Assembly (NCBI GenBank): GCA_009692185.1
Contig: SHZT01000007.1
Location: 1-64,000, forward strand
Direction of reading: 5' to 3'
DNA: 64,000 nucleotides
Origin: Gemmatimonadota bacterium
Lineage (GTDB): Bacteria; Gemmatimonadota; Gemmatimonadetes; Gemmatimonadales; GWC2-71-9
Shown here: piece after piece, positions 1 through 7,156 of the stretch
Numbering within the stretch: the first letter of the stretch is position 1
Layout: each line of letters opens with the position of its first letter
Translations under genes and position numbers: made by a program
Notes under the pieces: generated by a model
Databases searched by the model: none
What the model saw: the letters and a program-made list of their open reading frames with translations, nothing else
Told to the model about the DNA's origin: nothing

Positions 1-17
1 GTTGCCTCATGAATGCA

Positions 18-57
18 AGGCGGGGTCGGCTCGATTCGAGCCGGCCCCGCTTCGGTT
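18..57 (+). terminator. Hairpin terminator of the gene upstream of the window
   Basis: Inverted repeat with a 13 bp GC-rich stem (20-32 pairs with 38-50, one G-T wobble) and a 5-base loop, followed by TTCGGTTT. No gene in the window lies upstream, so it probably ends a plus-strand gene outside the left edge. The T tract is short, so termination strength is uncertain. Confidence 0.6.
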
Positions 58-115
58 TGGGGGGAGTGCGGAGCGGCACGTGGCGCGTCGCGGTGCGGGT
101 TTTGGCCGGGCGTGA

Positions 116-121
116 TAGATT
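116..121 (+). promoter_or_regulatory. -10 box placing transcription start at the GTG of the DASS gene
   Basis: TAGATT lies exactly six bases before the GTG start at 128, so a transcript from it would begin at or next to the start codon (leaderless). No Shine-Dalgarno sequence is seen. I find no good -35 box at 16-18 bases. The same TAGATT-6 bases-start layout occurs before mreB. Confidence 0.4.
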
Positions 122-127
122 TGGCGC

Positions 128-1543
128 GTGCAAAACCAGACTTCACACCGCGCCCTCCGGTGGGCCGTTGTCCTTGGGGCAGTGGCGATCGTGCTGCTCA
201 TGCCGCCCCCCGCCGGCATCACGGCCAAGTCCTGGCACTTGCTGGCGATCTTCGTCGGAACGATTGCGGGGCTGATCGTCCAGCCATTGCCCGGCGGGGC
301 CATGGTCCTGCTGGGGGTGGCGGCTCTGGCGCTGACCCGGGTGCTGACCCCGCAGCAGGCGCTCGCCGGGTACGGCGATCCCACGGTCTGGCTGGTCCTG
401 GCGGCGTTCTTCATGTCGCGCGGCATGCTCAAGACCGGCCTTGGCCGCCGAATCGCGTTCTGGTTCATCCGCAAATTGGGGCACCGGTCCCTCGGGCTGG
501 GATACTCGCTCGCCGGTACGGACCTCCTGCTGGCGTCCTTCATTCCTTCGAATGCGGCCCGTGCCGGCGGCATCATATTTCCCATCGCCAAGAGCCTGGC
601 CGAGGCGTACGACTCGCGCCCGGGCGAGAGCGCCCGCCGCCTCGGCTCGTTCCTCATGCTGTTCCTCTACCAGACGGACGTCATGGCCTGCGCCATGTTC
701 ATTACCGGCCAGGCGTCCAACCCGCTGATTGCCAGATTCGCGCAGGCGGCCACCGGCCTGGAGATCAGTTACAGCCGTTGGCTGCTCGGGGCCATCGTCC
801 CCGGCCTGGTTGCGTTTGCCATCACGCCCGTCTTGCTCTACCGCCTGTATCCGCCCGAAATCCGGGAAACGCCCCGCGCCGCCGAAATCGCCGGTGAGGA
901 GCTGGGCCGCATGGGGCCGATGACCCGCGGCGAAAAACTCATGCTCGCGACGTTTGCGCTGGTCGCCTCGTTGTGGATGACCACGGCCCTGCACGGGATC
1001 AACTACGCCGTCGTCGCGCTGATCGGCATCGCCGTCCTGCTGCTGAGCGGCGTGCTCGAGTGGAATGACCTGACCACCGAACGCGGGGCGTGGGACGTCT
1101 TCATCTGGTATGGCGGGCTGGTGCGGATGGCGGAAGCTCTGAGCGAGACCGGCATCACGCAGCGGTTCGCGCAGTCGGCAGGCGGGATCACCACCGGCTG
1201 GCCGTGGTGGCTCGCCCTGGCGGTGCTGCTGCTCGTCTACTTCTACGCTCACTACGGCTTCGCAAGCATCACGGCACACTCGACCGCCATGTACACGCCG
1301 TTCCTGCTGGTGATCCTCGCCGCGGGCGCCCCCGCTTGGCTCGCCGTGCTGATCCTGGCGTACTCGTCCAACCTCATGGCCGGCGTGACCCACTACGGAA
1401 CAACGCCGGGTCCGATCTATTTCGGCGCCGGGTATGTCCCGCAGACCACCTGGTGGCGGCTCGGCTTCATTGCCTCTACCTCGAACCTCGTCATATGGGT
1501 GACCGTGGGGTTCATTTGGTGGAAGGTTCTGGGGTGGTGGTAG
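128..1543 (+). CDS. DASS-family (SLC13/CitT-like) organic anion transporter, copy 1
   Basis: Inner-membrane carrier of 471 residues, normal for the divalent anion:Na+ symporter family, which moves di- and tricarboxylates or sulfate. Hydrophobic helices run through the whole length. The first substrate/Na+ signature, usually SNT, reads SNA at 141-143 in the context PSNAARAGGIIFP. The second reads SSNL before THYGTTPGPIYFGAGY, which is typical of the CitT/2-oxoglutarate-malate translocator branch. The start is GTG, with a -10 box six bases upstream and no ribosome binding site. It is followed by a secreted DUF6351 protein on the same strand after 79 bases, so the two may act on one substrate. 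Family is clear; substrate and whether it is a symporter or exchanger are not. Confidence 0.9.
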   Translation: MQNQTSHRALRWAVVLGAVAIVLLMPPPAGITAKSWHLLAIFVGTIAGLIVQPLPGGAMVLLGVAALALTRVLTPQQALAGYGDPTVWLVLAAFFMSRGMLKTGLGRRIAFWFIRKLGHRSLGLGYSLAGTDLLLASFIPSNAARAGGIIFPIAKSLAEAYDSRPGESARRLGSFLMLFLYQTDVMACAMFITGQASNPLIARFAQAATGLEISYSRWLLGAIVPGLVAFAITPVLLYRLYPPEIRETPRAAEIAGEELGRMGPMTRGEKLMLATFALVASLWMTTALHGINYAVVALIGIAVLLLSGVLEWNDLTTERGAWDVFIWYGGLVRMAEALSETGITQRFAQSAGGITTGWPWWLALAVLLLVYFYAHYGFASITAHSTAMYTPFLLVILAAGAPAWLAVLILAYSSNLMAGVTHYGTTPGPIYFGAGYVPQTTWWRLGFIASTSNLVIWVTVGFIWWKVLGWW

Positions 1544-1622
1544 GGCAGGCCGGGGCCCGGGGGGCACCAACGTGTTCACCCGAGCCGGTATGATCGTCGC
1601 CAACGTCAGAGGAGATACTTCC

Positions 1623-3878
1623 ATGGGAACCACGCACAGCCGAAGTGACGCGCGCGCCAACATTATTCGCCTGGTCGTCCTGGTGACGGGCCTCGTCGGT
1701 CTGGGGAGCGTGCCCGCACGCGTCTTCGCACAGTCGGACGAGCCCCAGCCCGTCAAGATGCAGGAGTACCGGCAGACGGGGAGCGCCGAATTCCAGATCG
1801 CGACGGTCTCCACCCGGAACGACATGGTGAGCGGTGGTGACGTGCTTCTGCGGATCGGCGTCTCGTCGCAGCTCCCGCTCGAACGGGTGGCCGTGGCGCT
1901 GAATGGGCAGGATGTCCGGGCCGCCTTCCGGGCCGTGCCGGGGACCCGCACGCTCCTCGGGCTGGTCACGGGACTGCGGCTGGGTGACAACACCCTGGCC
2001 GTTACGGGGCAGGGAGCCGGCGCGCCGCAAACGTCCTTGGTCCTCACGAACTGGCCGATCGAGGGGCCGATCTTCTCGGGCCCGCACCAGCAGCCGTATG
2101 TCTGCATGACGCAACTGTTCGACTTGCCGGTAACCGGCGGGAACCTCGGACCGGCGTTGGACAAGAACTGCTCGATGGCCACGCGAGTGGACTACATCTA
2201 CCGTACGACCGGCAACGAATTCAAGCCCCTGCCGAATCCCTCCGCGCGTCCCGCGGACCTGGCGCAAACCACGACGAACGAAGGCAAGACGGTTGCCTAT
2301 GTTGTGCGTATCGAGACCGGGACCGTTGACCGGGGCATCTATCAGATCGCCGTACTGCACGATCCGACCACCGACCGCCCGGTTGATCCCTGGACCCGCC
2401 CGGCGGGCTGGAATGGACGGCTGATATACACGTTCGGCGGCGGCTGTCCCGGGGGCTGGTTCCAGCAGGGACAGAGCACGGGCGGCGTGGTCGACGATCC
2501 CATGCTCTCTCAGGGCTTCGCGGTCGTATCCTCCAGCAAGAATGTCATGGGAAACAACTGTGACGATCTGCTGGCCTCCGAGACCCTGATGATGACCAAG
2601 GAGCGGTTCATCGAGCGGTTCGGCCCGCCGGCGCACACCATTGGGTGGGGGTGCTCGGGTGGATCGGACCAGGTGCACCAGATCGGCGACAACTATCCCG
2701 GCCTGCTGAACGGGATCGTTCCCGCGTGCAGCTTCCCGGACATTCCGTTCGCGCATACCACGACGCACTCATTCGGCGCACGCCTCCTGTACAACTATTT
2801 CCAGGTGACGAGCGGCGTGAAGTGGACAAGAGACCAGCAGGTGCAGGTGATCGGGTTCCCCAGCTACGAATCGCTGGTGGCCCAGGCGACGCGGGCCGAC
2901 CGGATCAACCCGCGCGGCTCCTGCGACGAGACGATACCGGTGGCCCTGTTGTATGACCCGGTCAAAAACAAAAGCGGCGCCCGGTGCACGACCTATGACC
3001 ATGGTGTGGCCGTGTGGGGGCGGGACCCGGCAACCGGGTTCGCGCGCCGGCCCCTGGACAACGTCGCCGTCCAGTATGGACTCAAGACGCTTAATTCGGG
3101 CCTGATCAGCAAGGCGCAGTTCCTCGACCTCAACGAGAAGATCGGGGGCGTCGACATCGACGCCGGTTTCACCAAGGTGCGCTCGGTCGGGGATCGGCTG
3201 GCGGTGCGGCGGGGTTACGAAAGCGGACGGTTCCTGAGCGGTGGCGGCGGCCTGGCCGAGACGCCCATCATCGACTACCGCGCATACGCCGACTTCCAGC
3301 CCGGCGACCCCCACATGCGCTACCACGGGTTCTCGACGCGGCAGCGTCTCATCGACGCGAACGGCAACGCCGACAATCACATCATGCTGGTCGAGGACTA
3401 CACCTACGGTGGGTTCAGCACCAGGAGCCCGCTCGTCCGCGAGGCGCTGAAGCAGATGGATCAGTGGCTGTTGAACCTGGCCAAGGACACATCGAACGCG
3501 CCCCGGGCCCGGAAAGTTGCAGGAGCCAAGCCGGCGGACCTGCGTGACATGTGCCTCACACCATTCGGCAAGAAGATCCTCGAGACCCAGCTCTACCAGG
3601 CCGGCGGCTGCAATACGTATTTCCCGTCGCACGCCTCGGCGTACCTGGTGGCGGGCATGCCGGTGGCCAACAACATCGTGGTGTGCCAGCATAAACCGGT
3701 TGATCCGACGGACTACATGGTGCAGTTTACTCCGGCCGAGATCGAGCGGTTGCGGCGCATCTTCCCCGATGGGGTCTGCGACTACAGCAAGGCCGGAATC
3801 GAGCAACGCCCGCTCCTGGGGACGTGGCTCTCGTTCGGGCCGGCCGGAAAGCGCCCGACGAAACCGGCGAGCGACTGA
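1623..3878 (+). CDS. Secreted DUF6351 family protein (alpha/beta-hydrolase-like)
   Basis: 751-residue exported protein. An N-terminal hydrophobic signal ends in VFAQ. A nucleophile-elbow-like motif GCSGG puts a candidate catalytic Ser at residue 345, and the following SDQVHQIGDNYPG and CSFPD segments match my memory of the DUF6351 family, which has tannase/esterase-like character but no assigned reaction. The reading frame is open upstream, but ATG 1623 is chosen because AGAGGAG sits 8 bases before it and it begins the signal peptide. Downstream of a DASS carrier, a role in releasing an organic acid from an ester is plausible, but that is inference. Confidence 0.8.
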   Translation: MGTTHSRSDARANIIRLVVLVTGLVGLGSVPARVFAQSDEPQPVKMQEYRQTGSAEFQIATVSTRNDMVSGGDVLLRIGVSSQLPLERVAVALNGQDVRAAFRAVPGTRTLLGLVTGLRLGDNTLAVTGQGAGAPQTSLVLTNWPIEGPIFSGPHQQPYVCMTQLFDLPVTGGNLGPALDKNCSMATRVDYIYRTTGNEFKPLPNPSARPADLAQTTTNEGKTVAYVVRIETGTVDRGIYQIAVLHDPTTDRPVDPWTRPAGWNGRLIYTFGGGCPGGWFQQGQSTGGVVDDPMLSQGFAVVSSSKNVMGNNCDDLLASETLMMTKERFIERFGPPAHTIGWGCSGGSDQVHQIGDNYPGLLNGIVPACSFPDIPFAHTTTHSFGARLLYNYFQVTSGVKWTRDQQVQVIGFPSYESLVAQATRADRINPRGSCDETIPVALLYDPVKNKSGARCTTYDHGVAVWGRDPATGFARRPLDNVAVQYGLKTLNSGLISKAQFLDLNEKIGGVDIDAGFTKVRSVGDRLAVRRGYESGRFLSGGGGLAETPIIDYRAYADFQPGDPHMRYHGFSTRQRLIDANGNADNHIMLVEDYTYGGFSTRSPLVREALKQMDQWLLNLAKDTSNAPRARKVAGAKPADLRDMCLTPFGKKILETQLYQAGGCNTYFPSHASAYLVAGMPVANNIVVCQHKPVDPTDYMVQFTPAEIERLRRIFPDGVCDYSKAGIEQRPLLGTWLSFGPAGKRPTKPASD

Positions 3879-3913
3879 CGTCCGGTGTACCTGTCATTTG
3901 CCAGGAAATAACC

Positions 3914-4290
3914 CTACCGGACGACGACATCGAGGCCTTGCGAGGCCTTCCCGACGCCTCCTCGACCGTGCCGACGACCTGGTACGTCCCGGGTGCGGTG
4001 TAGGCATGTCTCTCCGTCGGGCTGACCCGCGTCGCGCCGACCACTTGGTTGAGTGGCGAAAGGAATTCACTTCCATCCCCGAACGCGACGACCAATTGCT
4101 GGAAGCCGCTTCCTGTCGCGTCCACCCTGAATGAGAACTCCGCCGCCACCGGGCCCTCACGGCGGTCCGCGGTCAGGGTAATCATCAGCGGCTGGTTGGA
4201 CCCCAATACCCCCACTTTGCCGCATCCGGCGGTCACGAGGCCCCACAGGATGGTTGACCGGAATACACGTTCGCGGGTGCGCGGGGTCAT
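3914..4290 (-). CDS. Small PKD-domain lipoprotein, frameshifted near the C-terminus
   Basis: Begins at ATG 4290, 43 bases after the DUF5916 gene on the same strand, so the two are probably one operon. The N-terminus has a hydrophobic stretch ending in a lipobox, LVTAGC, so it should be an anchored lipoprotein. A single PKD/Ig-like domain follows, with the hallmarks VAFGDGSE and YTAPGTYQVVGTVEE. As written, the frame runs on to 3727 and overlaps the opposite gene by about 150 bases with low-complexity residues. Restoring one G to the run that is CCC on the plus strand at 3950-3952 gives SGKASQGLDVVVR and a stop at 3914, a natural PKD end. I therefore give 3914 as the intended end. PKD domains bind protein or polysaccharide; the partner is unknown. 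Confidence 0.65.
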
Positions 4291-4333
4291 TCCTTCGCTC
4301 CGTGACGTCCCAATGCGGCTGGCCCACGCATTC

Positions 4334-6967
4334 CTACCTGAAGGGTATCCAGAACGATGCCTTGAAGAGCAGGATGTTGGTGCCCGGCTCGGTGAAGGAG
4401 GCGACCAGGTCCCCCGCGTCGATTCGCGTGACGACCGCCTCACGATTCTCCCGGGACTGCTGCCACACGACATACACGGTGCTGCCGGGACGCCATTCCC
4501 AGCGAAGCACGACGTTGCTGCGAAACGATCTTACCGTGAAGTCGCCGTTGGTCAGCGTAAAAGTGGACGTTCCGGCCGTCACGATCCGGCTGCCGTCCGC
4601 CTGCAGCGAGATGGCCGTCCCGGACGTGCCATAGGTGAGCCGGTCGCGGCTGGCGGGCTCCAACAACTCGCCAAAGTTGTCGTACCGGCCCGAGGCGGCG
4701 AAGGGCTCGGCGTAAAGGTCGAGGGTCAGGTCCGGCCGCAGGGTGAAAGCCATTCGCAACTGGGCCGAGACGGTCCGCCGCTCGATGTGCGCGAAGACGT
4801 ACCGGTTCCCGAACGTCGCCGGCCTGCCACCGCTCACCGTCGCGACGTACTGCTGGGCGTCGGTACTGCGGACATAGGATGGCGCCACCGAGAGCTCCCA
4901 GCGCGGACCGGGACGGAATGAAAAACTGCCATTGATCGAGCGTCCCTTCCCGCCCATCTCGTTCCGGCTTGCCGTGAATCCGCCCGACCAGCGGGTCCGC
5001 GATGTCGAACTGTTGCTGAAACTGGCGGTGGTGCTCCACCCGTGCGGCCCGCCGATCAGCGGGCCACCGCGGGTCAGCGATGCGTTGCGGGTGCGAAAGT
5101 CACGGCTGAACGACAGCGCGGTGTTCCAGAAATTCGCCCACGTCACGGTGGCAGAGGGTTGCAGGGCACCCCGCTGGCGGTCTCCTCCGAAGTTCCATTC
5201 ATTGGATTGGTTGAGTCGTATCGAGTAGTTCCGGAACACCCGGCCCGGTCGCGTCTCTCGATACGTGACGTTGCCGTTCGTCTCAACCCCGTCGGCCGCG
5301 TTGAGCAGCGCAAGGTCGTTGGGTTCGAACGTGGGGCCGTCCAGCTTGGCCTGGATGCCGAACAGCCAGTGACTGCCGCTCCTCCGGTCGAAGTTCAGCG
5401 ACGGCGAGAAGCCGGACATCGACGTTCGCGTCGGGTCGATCCGGCTGTAGCCCTTGTCGGGTCGCTGCATGTAGTGCGCGCTGGAGCGTTGAATCCGCTC
5501 GATGGCGGCGGCCTGTCCCTGCACGTACGAGCCCACTATCGCCGAACGCAGCTCGTACTCGCCCCGCTTGAATCGCAGCACGGCGTCGGCTCCGTACACC
5601 AGCGCGTTGCGCGACAGCAGGTCCGCGAGCGGATCGCCGCCCTCGAATGCCCGGTGCACCGTTCCCACCAGGACGCTCGCCGTCGACCCTGCACTCCCGA
5701 ACTCGCGCTGGACCTTGCTGAGGCCGTACAGGGTGCGGGGGGCGACGCGGACACTGCGGATCGCCGGTGCGCCGAGGTCCGAGATCCGGGCGGACTCCGC
5801 GTCCGTCATGGCCGTCAGAATGCCCAGGGACGTCCTGCCGGGCAGGCGACCGGTGATCTTGCCCGCCGCCAGAATCGTGCTGGTCAGGGGGTAATCGACG
5901 AAATCACCTGATGCGGGCCCGACCGGCGCTCGGCCGATCCGCCGGGAATAGAACGCGTTCGTGTGGTTGAGGGTCAGCAGCCCGGCGCCCTCCGTGAAGA
6001 ACGGCCGCCGCTCCGGGAACCTCGTCGCGAAGGCGGTCAGGTTCACCTCCGAGGGATCGGCTTCGACTTGACCGAAGTCGGGGTTGATCGTCGCATCCAG
6101 CGTAAGGCTGGGCCCCAGTCCCATCTTCAAGTCGGCGCCGGCGCGGCTCGAAAGATTCCGGCCGTCGTCGAAGGGATCGGAGGGATCCCGGGCGGCTGTC
6201 AGCCGCGAGGAACCCACCAAGACCGGAAGCAGCTCGATCCGCTTCGGGGGATGCACATCCGAAATGCCTCCCAACACGCCGAACCGGGACGCCCACGCCC
6301 TCACCGTGCGTGGAATGAGCACCCAGAGGACCTGTTCCTTGAGCGTCGGTGTGACCCGCTTGACGTTCAGCCCCCACACCTGCTCGCTCCGGGCATTGAA
6401 CCGAAGCTGCGAGAACGGAATCCACAGCTCGGCGGTCCAGCCATCGGCGTCGATCCTGGTCTTGGCCTCCCATACCGGGTTGAACCCGGCGTCAAAGGAC
6501 TGGTCATCGGTCGCGTGGAACCGGTCGAAGCGAACGCCCGATGCGCTGACACCGAAGGTATAGGCGGTACGATGGTCGAGGAACGTGTCGAACGAGACGA
6601 GGATGTGCTCGGACTGGTCGGGGGCGTTGTCACGGCGGCCCAGTGGAGCCTGGATGAGGAGCGGCTGGCTGCTGTACATACGGGCGCCCACGTACAATCC
6701 CATCCCGTCATAGGCGAACCGCACTTCCATCCTCTGCGTGGGCGGCGCCCCCTCATCCGGTTCCGTCTGGATGAAATCGGCGATCGGCGCCACGTCTTTC
6801 CACGCATCGTCATCGAGCGCGCCGTCGACGCGGATCGCGTCGTTCGCAAACCGCACTGCCTGTGCCTCCTTCCGGATGGCGTCGGCGCCGCCGACGGCGT
6901 TCTGGGCCGTGAGGAGGGACGGGAAGAGCAGCAGGACGCCGGCGGCCGGGCACGCGATCCGAAACAT
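4334..6967 (-). CDS. DUF5916 protein: CBM9-like domain plus outer-membrane beta-barrel
   Basis: 877-residue exported protein. The signal peptide ends in LLTAQ at about residue 21. Residues about 40-190 form a carbohydrate-binding-module-9-like domain, with IRVDGALDDDAWKD and the strand pattern VRFAYDGMGLYVGARMY. The rest is long, rich in alternating aromatic/polar strands, and ends in SFWIPFR, which fits a C-terminal outer-membrane beta-barrel. DUF5916 proteins are common in Gemmatimonadota and Bacteroidota; their function is not established. ATG 6967 is preceded by a TTGACA/CAGAAT promoter with no leader. It is divergent from the PQQ dehydrogenase and followed by the PKD lipoprotein. Confidence 0.88.
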   Translation of the reverse strand: MFRIACPAAGVLLLFPSLLTAQNAVGGADAIRKEAQAVRFANDAIRVDGALDDDAWKDVAPIADFIQTEPDEGAPPTQRMEVRFAYDGMGLYVGARMYSSQPLLIQAPLGRRDNAPDQSEHILVSFDTFLDHRTAYTFGVSASGVRFDRFHATDDQSFDAGFNPVWEAKTRIDADGWTAELWIPFSQLRFNARSEQVWGLNVKRVTPTLKEQVLWVLIPRTVRAWASRFGVLGGISDVHPPKRIELLPVLVGSSRLTAARDPSDPFDDGRNLSSRAGADLKMGLGPSLTLDATINPDFGQVEADPSEVNLTAFATRFPERRPFFTEGAGLLTLNHTNAFYSRRIGRAPVGPASGDFVDYPLTSTILAAGKITGRLPGRTSLGILTAMTDAESARISDLGAPAIRSVRVAPRTLYGLSKVQREFGSAGSTASVLVGTVHRAFEGGDPLADLLSRNALVYGADAVLRFKRGEYELRSAIVGSYVQGQAAAIERIQRSSAHYMQRPDKGYSRIDPTRTSMSGFSPSLNFDRRSGSHWLFGIQAKLDGPTFEPNDLALLNAADGVETNGNVTYRETRPGRVFRNYSIRLNQSNEWNFGGDRQRGALQPSATVTWANFWNTALSFSRDFRTRNASLTRGGPLIGGPHGWSTTASFSNSSTSRTRWSGGFTASRNEMGGKGRSINGSFSFRPGPRWELSVAPSYVRSTDAQQYVATVSGGRPATFGNRYVFAHIERRTVSAQLRMAFTLRPDLTLDLYAEPFAASGRYDNFGELLEPASRDRLTYGTSGTAISLQADGSRIVTAGTSTFTLTNGDFTVRSFRSNVVLRWEWRPGSTVYVVWQQSRENREAVVTRIDAGDLVASFTEPGTNILLFKASFWIPFR

Positions 6968-6973
6968 CGGCGC

Positions 6974-7002
6974 ATTCTGCGCGACCCTGCGGACCCTGTC
7001 AA
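6974..7002 (-). promoter_or_regulatory. Sigma70-type promoter of the DUF5916 gene (leaderless layout)
   Basis: On the minus strand TTGACA (7002-6997) is followed after 17 bases by CAGAAT (6979-6974), then only six bases to ATG 6967. The spacing puts the transcription start at the start codon. Confidence 0.65.
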
Positions 7003-7156
7003 CTTCCGGGTGTGCCGATCACGGCGTATGAGAAGCGTTCTTGGAGTGGTCCCGCCATTGCGGTGCCTGTGCGCGACCAACACATTCTCCCGACCCGCCC
7101 GAGTCATCGGTGGCGGGCGTGAAATTTCAACGCGGCAAACTAGGGAGTGGGGATCC

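Noticed and set aside
143-2182. Long minus-strand open frame across the DASS and DUF6351 genes
   Set aside because: Antisense shadow of GC-rich codons; low-complexity Arg/Pro/Gly protein without domains, while both plus-strand genes are recognised families.
5963-7156. In-frame upstream extension of the PQQ dehydrogenase
   Set aside because: It runs antisense through the DUF5916 gene and would bury the signal peptide that begins at 7157.
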